This document shows positions 1 through 7,365 of a stretch of 31,100 nt of DNA, one piece after another. Positions within the stretch are counted from its first letter, which is position 1, and each line of letters begins with the position of its first letter. This stretch comes from CBEUVQ01 sp965546615 (GTDB lineage: Bacteria > Bacillota > Desulfotomaculia > Desulfotomaculales > Desulfohalotomaculaceae). Under the pieces are notes generated by a model, which saw only the letters and a program-made list of their open reading frames with translations, was not told the origin of the DNA and did not search any database. A program made the translations under genes and the position numbers. The stretch is taken from positions 1 to 31,100 of the forward strand of contig CBEUVQ010000030.1 in assembly GCA_965546615.1 (NCBI GenBank). Direction: 5' to 3'.

Positions 1-148
1 TCAGCTCTTCGTTATCCAATGAATTACTTTCTCTTCTTAACGCTTTTTGCGTTTTTGACGAGAGTTGTGTTTTTGCTTTGCATCCATCTCTCTGCTGTTC
101 AGTTTTCAAGGATCTCAACTGTTTTTCTCTGCCGCTTTTTCAGCAGCG
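1..148 (-). other. rRNA operon leader (16S expected just outside the window)
   Basis: Read on the minus strand, this stretch follows two strong promoters and has the look of a Firmicutes rRNA leader. It contains GATCCTTGAAAACTGAACAG (95-114), the boxA-like element usual ahead of rRNA genes, and a small hairpin with AACGC/GCGTT arms (38-52). No rRNA body is present, so the operon is inferred from promoters and leader only. The forward-strand open frames here are shadows. Confidence 0.7.
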
Positions 149-154
149 AAATTC

Positions 155-183
155 AGTTTACTACTTTTATCGCTTTGTGTCAA
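155..183 (-). promoter_or_regulatory. rRNA promoter P2 (TTGACA-17-TAAACT)
   Basis: On the minus strand TTGACA (178-183) is followed after exactly 17 bases by TAAACT (155-160). It sits about 40 bases upstream of the boxA-like element, as expected for the proximal rRNA promoter. Transcription would start near position 148 and leave the window at its left edge. Confidence 0.75.
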
Positions 184-228
184 CAGCAAATTTCTGTCGA
201 AATGTTTTCGCCGCTGACGACCTTTTAT

Positions 229-257
229 ATACTAGCATCATATCAGCCTCAAGTCAA
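229..257 (-). promoter_or_regulatory. rRNA promoter P1 (TTGACT-17-TAGTAT)
   Basis: On the minus strand TTGACT (252-257) and TAGTAT (229-234) are spaced by 17 bases, 74 bases upstream of P2. The bases just upstream (about 265-300) are very AT-rich and could act as an UP element. Tandem spacing of this kind is typical of rRNA operons. Confidence 0.65.
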
Positions 258-380
258 GAGTCTTTTCCGCTTAATTTATAATTTTTAAACACAATTTGAT
301 ACAGCATCCTTAATAATATTTCTGCATGATGGGCAATAATATCAGTTGATAATTTACAGAAATGAGGTGTTATCAGCTGC

Positions 381-1532
381 TTGCGTATCTGGTTAAATGA
401 TGATCGATTATTTGAATTACTGGTAGCAGTGATTTTGCGCAATAACGGCTATATAGCCGGCGTTCCCCGACGGTTGTTAGGCGGTCGGGCCACTAAACAT
501 CAAGTAAATGTAATTGCGATAGACATTAACAACAGCCCGTTTACTCTTAATAACATCATCGTTGTGCGCGCCAGCTGCGATCATCAATCCCGCAGTGATT
601 TAGAACTGGTAACCGGCTTAAAATCCACGGTAACAGATTTAGAACAAACCCTTCCGCCGAAAAGAGAACTAATCCGCAACGTGGTGGGAACAGATCGCGG
701 CGATTTGTTTCATCGCATTTACGGCAGGCAAAAACCGCGCGAAAAATTTACCGTTAATTATATCGGCTGTGTATTTATCAGTAAATTTTTAAATCAATCA
801 GCATGGGAATATGCCAACGCCAACGGAATTTATATTATTTATCTGCCGCACACCATCGCCGGCCATGATTTAAAATACTGGTTTAATTTATTAAAAGAGC
901 ATTTAAAATTAATATTCGATGATCAAGGCGCTGTTACTCTGCCGGGTCTGATCAAAAAAGAAAAAAAACATGCCGCATTTCAAGAAATTATTCAGCTGCT
1001 GCAGGATGAAAAAACCGCTTTGCAATTACACCCCGAACAAACTCATGATTTGTTTACTATTATCAATGAGATTCTCAAGCAAAAAGAATTTGCGGCACTG
1101 CAGAATAAACTGCAGCAGTTAGTATTGGCTTCAATGAACGGTTACCCGGTAGTAATAGATCACAACCTAACCTATCACAATTTATTGGAAGCGGCTTTAA
1201 TCAGTTTAAGCGGTCACTTTAAGCGTGCCCGCATTGTCAGCCAGCACACCAAGTACCGACCGCTGAACACCGTCAAATTTATTGTTAGCGAGGCTGAACT
1301 AAGCGGCGACCCCAATGTTGCTGTTTTAAATTATCAAACCGATATTGAATCGGTACCTCAGCCGATTAAAACCTTGAGCGGCAAATTGTATGTACCGGTG
1401 ACAGCTTTAAACAGACGGATGAACCGTTTTCAGCTTAAGCTTCCGCTAAAAGCAGGCATTAGTTTAATTGGGGAATTTCACTTAACTGACCATGCCAGAA
1501 AAAAACAATGCACATTTAAACAGCACCCTTAG
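381..1532 (+). CDS. Unknown protein, possible degenerate PD-(D/E)XK nuclease N-terminus
   Basis: The product is 383 residues. The TTG start is chosen because GAGGTG lies about 12 bases upstream. I do not recognise the full protein. The first 70 residues loosely resemble a restriction-endonuclease-like fold: a helix with FELL, a GGRATKHQ turn followed by a hydrophobic strand (VNVIAI), then IIVVRAS. In active members the strand carries a catalytic Asp and later an E-x-K. Here an Asn sits at the Asp position and no clear ExK is seen, so the site may be dead. The rest is a mixed alpha/beta protein without signal peptide or membrane segments. The gene diverges from the rRNA promoters and converges with the oxidoreductase gene 29 bases downstream, with no clear terminator between. 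The nuclease assignment is only inference. Confidence 0.6.
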   Translation: MRIWLNDDRLFELLVAVILRNNGYIAGVPRRLLGGRATKHQVNVIAIDINNSPFTLNNIIVVRASCDHQSRSDLELVTGLKSTVTDLEQTLPPKRELIRNVVGTDRGDLFHRIYGRQKPREKFTVNYIGCVFISKFLNQSAWEYANANGIYIIYLPHTIAGHDLKYWFNLLKEHLKLIFDDQGAVTLPGLIKKEKKHAAFQEIIQLLQDEKTALQLHPEQTHDLFTIINEILKQKEFAALQNKLQQLVLASMNGYPVVIDHNLTYHNLLEAALISLSGHFKRARIVSQHTKYRPLNTVKFIVSEAELSGDPNVAVLNYQTDIESVPQPIKTLSGKLYVPVTALNRRMNRFQLKLPLKAGISLIGEFHLTDHARKKQCTFKQHP

Positions 1533-1561
1533 CCGACAGCAAAAATTTTATCAGCCGCTTC

Positions 1562-2653
1562 TTACTGCTTGGAGATGCGCTCACCGGTCAATTCATCAAA
1601 AATCTTCATTATTTCAGTTCCATATTTTTTTACATCAAAACGGGTGTTGTAAATAATTTGCTTAATACCCGGCAATGTCACCCCCCATGTTACCCAATTT
1701 ATCAGCGGGTTGCCGGAGATGTTCATATACTCTCTAATCAACGTTGACCAGCTGATATCAACGTTAATCGGTTCCACCAGTTTTTCATAGTCTTTTCCTT
1801 GTGCAATCGCTTGGGCAGCATAAACCCCGGTTCGAATGGCGGCGATCTGTCCAAAACCTAAAAACGGTTCTAAAAAGCCGCCGGCATTGCCGGCCAGCAA
1901 TATGTTATTTAATTGATGCGGACAAACCAAGCCTGCTGTATGCTCCAGCGTAAAACTCTCAATAATTTTAAAGTGTTTATCAAAATTTTCGTTTTCCCAA
2001 AACATATGCCAGTAGTCATCCATTTCCTCCGGACCGATGTTGCGCACAATTAAAACAATTGACGCCATATCGCTGCTAAAAGGTGTTAAGTAGGCATAAC
2101 CGGTATCATTGTATTTTTTGTTAAACCACATAATTAAAGTGTTGACATCAAATTCCCCTAAAACAACCGCACCCCTTAAAACAGAATGAAACAAATCATC
2201 CCAAAGACCCAATGTTTTAGCCTCATGATAGTTGCCGGTGCACACCACCACATAGTCGTATTCTCTGCTCAGTTCTTCATAATCTGCCTTAACATTGTAA
2301 TGAACTTTACTTTTCACCATACTTGATAATTGGGTTTCCACCGAACCTTGCTGATGCCCGCGAAGAAAAAAATGGCCAAGGTTTCCTTTCACTTCCCTGG
2401 TAATACCGGGCATACACATTTTTACTTTATTCATTTTAGCTAACGGATTTAGTTTAATGTTAAACTCCCGCTCCAAATACCTTACCGGATCGCCCTCCGG
2501 CCGGATAAATAACTCCATCATTGCAGAAACATGAGGAAACAGCTCACCGGATTTACTTCTTATTTCAAAAATATCGGGAGAAATGCCGTGCCGTTCCAGC
2601 TCATGTGCACAGGATAATCCCGACAAACCGGCACCTACAATTGCAACTTTCAT
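1562..2653 (-). CDS. FAD-dependent oxidoreductase, geranylgeranyl-reductase-like (paralogue A)
   Basis: The product is 363 residues. The start is the ATG at 2653, five bases after GAGGTGA; a longer frame upstream lacks such a site. The N-terminus MKVAIVGAGLSGLSCAHELE is a Rossmann FAD-binding motif (GxGxxG) and is followed by a strand ending in an acidic residue (DIFE). Near residue 270 the motif LLAGNAGGFLEPFLGFG matches the second FAD contact of the FixC/geranylgeranyl reductase superfamily, normally G-D-A-G. The substrate cannot be read from sequence. It is clearly homologous to the gene at 3355-4428: both share RGAV, a WF pair, GYA.L.P and DYW in the middle domain. The two half-ferritin genes lie between them, which suggests a shared redox or iron-related task. 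Confidence 0.85.
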   Translation of the reverse strand: MKVAIVGAGLSGLSCAHELERHGISPDIFEIRSKSGELFPHVSAMMELFIRPEGDPVRYLEREFNIKLNPLAKMNKVKMCMPGITREVKGNLGHFFLRGHQQGSVETQLSSMVKSKVHYNVKADYEELSREYDYVVVCTGNYHEAKTLGLWDDLFHSVLRGAVVLGEFDVNTLIMWFNKKYNDTGYAYLTPFSSDMASIVLIVRNIGPEEMDDYWHMFWENENFDKHFKIIESFTLEHTAGLVCPHQLNNILLAGNAGGFLEPFLGFGQIAAIRTGVYAAQAIAQGKDYEKLVEPINVDISWSTLIREYMNISGNPLINWVTWGVTLPGIKQIIYNTRFDVKKYGTEIMKIFDELTGERISKQ

Positions 2654-2729
2654 TTTCTTCACCTCAGTATTAATAATGCCGATGTCACACAAACTATGGA
2701 AAACCACTTTAAACAAGGAGTGCTCAGTT

Positions 2730-2828
2730 ATGAGTTTTGCAGTGTTTTTGGTGCTGTCGGGCGTGCTAGGTATGCTTGTAATTGGTTGGTTTTGGCTGGT
2801 ATCATGGTTAGATCAAAATTACAGCTGA
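2730..2828 (+). CDS. 32-residue single-pass membrane peptide
   Basis: This small frame starts with ATG nine bases after a strong AAGGAG (2715-2720). It encodes MSFAVFLVLSGVLGMLVIGW and continues through a Trp-rich end to LDQNYS. It is essentially one transmembrane helix with a short charged tail. I know no family for it. It lies head to head with the oxidoreductase at 1562-2653. Its last ten bases overlap the end of the opposite half-ferritin gene (2819-3043). The good ribosome site and clean membrane helix argue that it is real; very short proteins of this kind often assist a membrane complex. Confidence 0.6.
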   Translation: MSFAVFLVLSGVLGMLVIGWFWLVSWLDQNYS

Positions 2829-3043
2829 ATTTTCGGTATAATTTTACTGACAGGAAACGGCTTACCTTCAATGGCATTGATTTTTTTCTGCAGCATGGTA
2901 ATATGCTGCATTTCTTCATCCCGCAGGTTGATAAAAAACTGCCGGGCCATAGGGTTGGCTATTTTCACTGCTTGTTCATTATAAAATATTTGGTTTTCTG
3001 TTTTATCTTTTAAAACATCGTACAATAAATCCAGGGTGTCCAC
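2819..3043 (-). CDS. Half-ferritin-like protein with ExxH motif
   Basis: The product is 74 residues. The GTG at 3043 is chosen because AGGAGG (3055-3060) lies ten bases upstream; the longer frame begins inside that site. Two helices are predicted. The first carries glutamates (KTENQIFYNEQA), the second the diiron ligand motif RDEEMQHITML (ExxH). Rubrerythrin and ferritin-like domains have four helices with two such Glu/ExxH sets, so this is half a domain, which in encapsulin-associated ferritins assembles by dimerisation. A diiron site is therefore plausible only in an oligomer. It follows the gene at 3059-3265 with a 15-base gap and is probably co-translated. A role in iron or oxygen handling is inference. 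Confidence 0.75.
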   Translation of the reverse strand: MDTLDLLYDVLKDKTENQIFYNEQAVKIANPMARQFFINLRDEEMQHITMLQKKINAIEGKPFPVSKIIPKIQL

Positions 3044-3058
3044 TAAACAAAACACCTC

Positions 3059-3265
3059 CTACTTAATGTTATATTTATTCAGTTCTTGTTTGATTTTAGC
3101 AACCCGCGAACGGCTGGCCACCGCAAAATCACCAAACATTGATGTTAAATAACTGCCCTTTACTTTCTTTGACCAATAAAAGTATTTGGCAGTAAACCGT
3201 TCCTCCCGCTCTACCGCTGTTTTAAATGCATAATTCATTACTTCTTTTTGCGTCAATCTGCGCAT
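3059..3265 (-). CDS. Small helical protein, half-ferritin-like without obvious metal ligands
   Basis: The product is 68 residues. The ATG at 3265 is chosen because AGGTGA lies five bases upstream; two earlier in-frame starts overlap that site. The sequence forms two amphipathic helices: one with EVMNYAFKTAVEREERFTAK, the other with SMFGDFAVASRSRVAKIKQE. The layout mirrors the half-ferritin encoded just downstream. The second helix, however, has SRSR where an ExxH would be expected, so it may be a non-catalytic partner. It is the first gene of a two-gene unit and diverges from the oxidoreductase at 3355. The ferritin relation rests on helix pattern and context only. Confidence 0.6.
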   Translation of the reverse strand: MRRLTQKEVMNYAFKTAVEREERFTAKYFYWSKKVKGSYLTSMFGDFAVASRSRVAKIKQELNKYNIK

Positions 3266-3354
3266 TTTCATCACCTGAAATTAGTGTTTTCGGGATTAGT
3301 TTTTTATATTCTGGATAAATTAAACCAGAAATCCTATTTTCAGGCGGTGAAGAT

Positions 3355-4428
3355 GTGAAAGTTGCAATCATCGGTGCCGGGGTGGCAGGTCTGGCATGCG
3401 CATTAGAACTGGAAAAACTCGGTATTCAGCCGGACATCTACGAACAGCGCTACCAAATTGACAATCCCGCTCCGTTTACTGCTGCCATGCTGGATGTCGG
3501 TCTGATCAGTGTAGAAAATCAATTATTATATTTGGCAAAACAATACAGGTTAAAATTGACTCCACTGGCACATATTAAACGTCTGATTATTCATGGACCA
3601 TCTGTCGATTTAAAACTTAGCGGCGATTTCGGCTGCCTTTTTAAAATGGGTCAGGAAGATTCCGTTACCCGGCAGCTGGCACAAAAACTGCAAACCAATA
3701 TAATGTTTAAAAAGCATGTTGATTACTTCAAAATTAAAAATCAGTATGACTTCATAGTACTGGCTGACGGTTCACCCAGTATACCTATTCTTTTAAACAT
3801 CTGGAAACCAACTTTTGAGTGCTGGATCAGAGGGGCAGTTATTGTAGGGAATTTCGATATAAATAAAGTTGAGTTTTGGTTTGACCGCGAATTTGCCCGC
3901 GAAGGTTATGCAGTGCTCGCCCCAATCAGCGAGAAATCGGCCAGCTTATTGTTAGCAGTAAACGGCATCAGCCGCCAAGAAATTCACGACTACTGGAACA
4001 CCTTTATCAATAAACTGCCGGTCGAACCCAATGCCAGCGGTTTTTTTGAAATGGAATATCAAACAGGGACTGTTAAAAACAATGCAGTAGGCAGCACTTT
4101 TTTTGTCGGCAATGCCGGAGGAATGGTAGATATTTTTTGGGGTTGTGGCCTTTTTTCATCAATCATCAGCGGCAGCGAAGCTGCTCGCAGTATTGCCGCA
4201 GGTAACAACTACGAGGAAAAAATCAAACCATTGGTTAAAGATAACGCCAAACTCTGTGAATTAAGACGATCTCTGAACCAATTAGACAACCGCGGAATAG
4301 ATTTATTGCTTCAATTACTTAAATTTCCAGGGGCTAAACCGCTGGCTGCCGCTGCCGATTACAGCGGATTAAAAATGATATCTAATTTTTTAACCAAGAT
4401 TACCGGCAGCAACAAGGAGCGTTTTTAG
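3355..4428 (+). CDS. FAD-dependent oxidoreductase, geranylgeranyl-reductase-like (paralogue B)
   Basis: The product is 357 residues, starting with GTG five bases after GGCGGTGA. MKVAIIGAGVAGLACALELE is the FAD-binding Rossmann motif, and DIYEQR ends the second strand. The late motif FFVGNAGGMVDIFWGCG corresponds to the second FAD contact seen in paralogue A but has diverged (WGCG for LGFG). The middle domain aligns along its length with paralogue A (RGAV, FW, GYAVLAP, HDYW), so the two arose by duplication. It is followed one base later by the membrane protein gene at 4430, so they form an operon. The substrate is unknown; a membrane lipid or quinone is a reasonable guess given the superfamily and the membrane neighbour. 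Confidence 0.85.
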   Translation: MKVAIIGAGVAGLACALELEKLGIQPDIYEQRYQIDNPAPFTAAMLDVGLISVENQLLYLAKQYRLKLTPLAHIKRLIIHGPSVDLKLSGDFGCLFKMGQEDSVTRQLAQKLQTNIMFKKHVDYFKIKNQYDFIVLADGSPSIPILLNIWKPTFECWIRGAVIVGNFDINKVEFWFDREFAREGYAVLAPISEKSASLLLAVNGISRQEIHDYWNTFINKLPVEPNASGFFEMEYQTGTVKNNAVGSTFFVGNAGGMVDIFWGCGLFSSIISGSEAARSIAAGNNYEEKIKPLVKDNAKLCELRRSLNQLDNRGIDLLLQLLKFPGAKPLAAAADYSGLKMISNFLTKITGSNKERF

Positions 4429-4429
4429 T

Positions 4430-4891
4430 ATGATCGAATGGTTGGTAACTTTTGTAATGAGCTGGGCAATGTTTTTTTTACTGGTGGACAAAGAACGATT
4501 CAAGTACACTGTCTGGGGCGGTATCACTGCTGTCATGCTGCAGTTAATTGTTGATACCACCGGAGAAAAGTTAGAATTGTATCACATAGTAGCCAAATTC
4601 AGTTTATTTGGTGTTACTTCAGCTCTTTTTACTTTTGGAATGGTATTTACGCTGGGCACGCTTTTTGTACAGTTTATTCCCAATAATCTGTGGCTAAAAA
4701 TAATGCACATTGTAACAACAGCTTCGCTGTTTTTGGGAATTGAATATCTCTTAATACAAAGAAACCTAATTTATCATAAGAATTGGGGCATAATACACAG
4801 CTGGATTACCAATATTCTGGTTTTTATCACCATCACCTGGATTGCAGAAAAATTAAATATTGTTCAGAAAATGAAAGCCGGTGGCAGTTAG
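4430..4891 (+). CDS. Small multi-pass membrane protein (possibly CBO0543-like)
   Basis: The product is 153 residues, with AAGGAG ten bases upstream of the ATG. About five hydrophobic segments are visible: WLVTFVMSWAMFFLLV at the N-terminus, GGITAVMLQLIV, a long one around FSLFGVTSALFTFGMVFTLG, a segment at IVTTASLFLGIEYLLI, and a last one at ITNILVFITITWIAEKL. A WG/HSW loop precedes the last segment. Length and Trp/His loops resemble the uncharacterised CBO0543 family of Firmicutes, but I hold this loosely. The gene is translationally coupled to the oxidoreductase just upstream, which suggests a membrane anchor or partner for it. Confidence 0.7.
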   Translation: MIEWLVTFVMSWAMFFLLVDKERFKYTVWGGITAVMLQLIVDTTGEKLELYHIVAKFSLFGVTSALFTFGMVFTLGTLFVQFIPNNLWLKIMHIVTTASLFLGIEYLLIQRNLIYHKNWGIIHSWITNILVFITITWIAEKLNIVQKMKAGGS

Positions 4892-4942
4892 CAGATCGTG
4901 GTGCCTTCAGCAGTGTATCCCGAAATTTATACTTTATAACGG

Positions 4943-4973
4943 AAAAAAAGTGGGGCTGCAGCCCCACTTTTTT
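4943..4973. terminator. Bidirectional terminator between membrane protein gene and sepF
   Basis: A perfect inverted repeat GTGGGGCTGCAGCCCCAC is flanked by a run of A on the left and a run of T on the right, so it can end transcription from both convergent genes. Confidence 0.9.
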
Positions 4974-4999
4974 GATATTAAGTTTCGGTATTAACTATA

Positions 5000-5539
5000 C
5001 TAAGCTCCGATAGACTTAAACATTTTTGTCAAATTATTGTCCTCGCTTTGCTGTTCGGCCGCTTCGTTGTTAACGGCATTTAGCATTAAGTCTAACTGAC
5101 CGCCTTCAATACTGACATTTTTCGGCACAAACATGAAAATACCGGTGCCAACTCGGCTGGCTTTCCCGTCAATGGCAAATACCACACCGCTGAGGTAATC
5201 CAATACCCGGCGAGCTTCTTCCACACTAAGTTCGGTTAAATCTACCACTACCGAATGGTTTTGGCACAAGTGGTCGGCCACCTGAGATATCTCATTAAAA
5301 GAGTTAGGGCGGCTAATTACCATTTTGGCAGCAGCAGGATTTTGCACCGCTCTAAGCTCCGGCCGCAGCTGTTCTTTCTTTTCCTGCCGCTTGTTTGCCA
5401 ATTTGTTGTACCAATTATCTTCAGTCTTTAGTTTATCTTCATTGTTTTTTATTGCCGGATGCAGTTCATCAGGCATTACCTCTTCTTCAACCACTTCAAA
5501 GCCAAGCAGGTTCAAGAATTTATCGGTTATCTTAGCCAA
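5000..5539 (-). CDS. sepF: Cell division protein SepF
   Basis: SepF binds FtsZ and the membrane and helps align the division ring in Gram-positive bacteria. The product is 179 residues from the TTG at 5539, nine bases after GGAGGAG. An earlier in-frame TTG lies inside that site. The resulting N-terminus MAKITDKFLNLLGFE is the amphipathic membrane-binding helix usual for clostridial SepF. An acidic, charged linker follows (about 20-70). The C-terminal domain starts near residue 75 with VISRPNSFNEISQVADHL and includes VVDLTELSVEEARRVLDYLSG and the GxG-type end region FMFVPKNVSI. The gene stands alone here, away from the ftsZ/ylm cluster where it is often found. Confidence 0.95.
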   Translation of the reverse strand: MAKITDKFLNLLGFEVVEEEVMPDELHPAIKNNEDKLKTEDNWYNKLANKRQEKKEQLRPELRAVQNPAAAKMVISRPNSFNEISQVADHLCQNHSVVVDLTELSVEEARRVLDYLSGVVFAIDGKASRVGTGIFMFVPKNVSIEGGQLDLMLNAVNNEAAEQQSEDNNLTKMFKSIGA

Positions 5540-5613
5540 ACTTAAATTCTCCTCCAATCTCCCGCAGACTAAAATCTCTATCTTTATAAATCACTTTGAC
5601 ATGTACACTTATA

Positions 5614-5642
5614 ATTTTACACATTATGGTAACATAATTCAA
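5614..5642 (-). promoter_or_regulatory. Likely sepF promoter (TTGAAT-17-TAAAAT)
   Basis: On the minus strand TTGAAT (5637-5642) and TAAAAT (5614-5619) are exactly 17 bases apart. Transcription would start near 5607, about 70 bases ahead of the sepF start. Confidence 0.6.
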
Positions 5643-5679
5643 TCATATCTTGAAATTTAGGGCTAATTTCCTATAGATT

Positions 5680-6708
5680 TCAAAGACTGCCGATAATAAT
5701 TTTGGCGATTTTAACAGCCTGCTCAACATCACTGCGGCTGACATCTTTATGAGTAACAAAACGCACTAATTGCGGCCCGAAAGCAGAAACCTTTACACCA
5801 CGCTTTTGCATTTCAATTACAAAAGCAGCGGCATCCATATCCACAGCAGTAATATCGGCAATGACAATGTTAGTTTGTACCCGGTGAAGCTCCACCTTCA
5901 ACCCGTCAATTTGAGCCAAACCTTCGGCCAGCGCCATAGCATTGGCATGGTCTTCCGACAAGCGATCAATCATTTTCAGCGCTTCTAACCCGGCAGCCGC
6001 CAAAACACCGGCTTGGCGCATGCCGCCGCCCAATGCTTTGCGGTATTTTCTCGCTTTATTGATAAATACTTCACCGCCGGCAACAATCGAACCAACAGGA
6101 GCAGATAAACCTTTAGATAACGAAACCATCAGCGTGTCACAATACTGAGTAAATTCTTTTACATCACAACGCAAAGCAACAGCAGCATTAAAAATGCGCG
6201 CTCCGTCAAGATGTACTTTCAGTTTTAATTCTTTAGCCAATTCATAAACCGTTTTCATTTCTTCCGGTGTCATTACCGTTCCGCCGCCGCGGTTAAAAGT
6301 GTTTTCTAAACACAATAATTTTGTGTTCGGAAAATGAATATCAGGCGGCCGATAAGCTTCACGCAGCTTTTGGGCGGCATCTCGGCCAATCAAACCGGGT
6401 ACCTGACGCAGCTGCACACCCGCCCACATCGCAGGGGCACCTACTTCATAACAAACAATATGCGCATCTGCATCGCAAATCACTTCATCGCCGCGCTCGG
6501 TTTGAGCCAAAATACCCAACTGGTTGCCCATCGTACCGCTGGGTACAAACAGAGCATCCTCTTTGCCCAGCAGCCCGGCCGCTGTTTCCTCCAACCTGCG
6601 CACCGTAGGATCCTCGCGATAAACATCATCGCCAACTTCTGCATTGGCCATCGCTTCACGCATTTTCAAAGTAGGTTGAGTGACTGTATCACTTCGTAAA
6701 TCAATCAT
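5680..6708 (-). CDS. ltaE: Low-specificity L-threonine aldolase
   Basis: This PLP enzyme splits L-threonine or L-allo-threonine into glycine and acetaldehyde. The product is 342 residues from the ATG at 6708, ten bases after AAGGAG; the 29 residues upstream in the longest frame are not part of the family. MIDLRSDTVTQPTLKMREAM is the hallmark N-terminus. VPSGTMGNQL binds the PLP phosphate, HLDGAR (about 166-171) holds the PLP Asp and substrate Arg, and SLSKG places the Schiff-base lysine at about residue 199. The length is normal for the family. It has no co-directional neighbour close by and looks monocistronic. Confidence 0.95.
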   Translation of the reverse strand: MIDLRSDTVTQPTLKMREAMANAEVGDDVYREDPTVRRLEETAAGLLGKEDALFVPSGTMGNQLGILAQTERGDEVICDADAHIVCYEVGAPAMWAGVQLRQVPGLIGRDAAQKLREAYRPPDIHFPNTKLLCLENTFNRGGGTVMTPEEMKTVYELAKELKLKVHLDGARIFNAAVALRCDVKEFTQYCDTLMVSLSKGLSAPVGSIVAGGEVFINKARKYRKALGGGMRQAGVLAAAGLEALKMIDRLSEDHANAMALAEGLAQIDGLKVELHRVQTNIVIADITAVDMDAAAFVIEMQKRGVKVSAFGPQLVRFVTHKDVSRSDVEQAVKIAKIIIGSL

Positions 6709-6841
6709 TCGCAAAACACTCCTTGCTAAAAAATCAAATAGTCTAATGGTATTATAACCCTTTTTTGGTAATGTTACCAACTTAGATAAAAACAATTCAG
6801 TAATTCTATCGTATATTGTTAAAATTCAAAAATATTTAGGG

Positions 6842-6881
6842 AAAATAAAAACCACTTCCTTCACCAAAGAAGAAAGTGGTT
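6842..6881 (-). terminator. Terminator of the 6S RNA gene
   Basis: A 13-pair stem with one mismatch (6850-6862 with 6869-6881) closes a six-base loop. On the minus strand it is followed by TTTTATTTT. It lies about 25 bases downstream of the predicted 3' end of the 6S RNA. The forward strand also shows a T-rich tail. Confidence 0.8.
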
Positions 6882-6905
6882 TATTTTTAACTCTTTTATA
6901 ACTTT

Positions 6906-7081
6906 GACCCCACCGTGCCGTCACCCTGCCGTTTTTATACCCGCTTCTCGCAGGTGGGTGCCTCGTCACTAATTTCTACCTTCCGCTGTTCTTGACGGCT
7001 TGGTATACATTAATGAACAAAAACTCCCGTAAACACAATGTAGGTTAAAAACTAACCAAGGCAACGCACAAAGCAGGAATC
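6906..7081 (-). ncRNA. ssrS: 6S RNA (RNA polymerase-binding regulator)
   Basis: 6S RNA mimics an open promoter and sequesters the housekeeping RNA polymerase. No protein is encoded here, but the minus strand folds as a long hairpin. Its ends pair as GATTCC (7076-7081) with GGGGTC (6906-6911), then GTGCGTTGCC (7060-7069) with GGTGACGGCAC (6915-6925), one bulge. That gives about 176 nt, the usual 6S length. The 3' half contains CGAGAAGC followed by an AAAAAC stretch and then GACGGCAC; E. coli 6S has CGAGAAGC, AAAAC and GACGACAC in the same order. A terminator follows. Exact ends are inferred from pairing. Confidence 0.8.
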
Positions 7082-7126
7082 ATCAAAAAGATTTAATTTT
7101 CTTTACCATCGATGCTTGCAAGATAT

Positions 7127-7154
7127 ATTATATCATAAACTTATTACTTTTCAA
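7127..7154 (-). promoter_or_regulatory. Possible 6S RNA promoter (TTGAAA-16-TATAAT)
   Basis: On the minus strand TTGAAA (7149-7154) and a perfect TATAAT (7127-7132) are spaced by 16 bases. Transcription would begin near 7120, about 40 bases ahead of the paired 6S end, so 5' processing would be needed. A weaker alternative is TTGCAA-19-TTAAAT (7116-7121 and 7091-7096), which would start close to the paired end. Confidence 0.45.
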
Positions 7155-7193
7155 CATGGTTTTTAATGCTATTTTTTTCTGCTGCCGCATTTA

Positions 7194-7230
7194 TAAAAAA
7201 ACAAGGATCTGCGAATCCGCAAATCCTTGT
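7194..7230 (-). terminator. Terminator of tRNA-Pro
   Basis: On the minus strand ACAAGGAT and ATCCTTGT pair around an inner TGCG/CGCA stem (7201-7230), followed by a run of T. It lies directly downstream of the tRNA. Confidence 0.85.
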
Positions 7231-7237
7231 TTTTTAT

Positions 7238-7315
7238 TGGTCGGGACGACAGGACTTGAACCTGCGACCTCTACCACCCCAAGGTAGCGCGCTAGCCAAA
7301 CTGCGCCACGTCCCG
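7238..7315 (-). tRNA. tRNA-Pro (anticodon GGG)
   Basis: On the minus strand a seven-pair acceptor stem CGGGACG/CGTCCCG encloses a D arm (GCGC...GCGC), an anticodon stem CTACC/GGTAG with loop TTGGGGT (anticodon GGG, reading CCC and CCU), and a T arm GCAGG-TTCAAGT-CCTGT. The discriminator A and CCA are encoded (7238-7241). It has its own promoter and terminator. Confidence 0.95.
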
Positions 7316-7335
7316 ACGTGCTGTCAACGAAAGTT

Positions 7336-7365
7336 ATTATAACCAAAGGGATTATCTGTTGTCAA
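7336..7365 (-). promoter_or_regulatory. tRNA-Pro promoter (TTGACA-18-TATAAT)
   Basis: Both hexamers match consensus on the minus strand: TTGACA at 7360-7365 and TATAAT at 7336-7341, spaced by 18. The start point falls about 15 bases ahead of the mature tRNA. Confidence 0.8.

Noticed and set aside
19..288. Forward-strand open frames in the left edge region
   Set aside because: They lie over two good rRNA promoters and a leader on the other strand, have no ribosome site and a composition unlike real proteins.
6321..6699. Overlapping forward frames inside the threonine aldolase gene
   Set aside because: They mirror the real minus-strand gene and show no domain or start signal.
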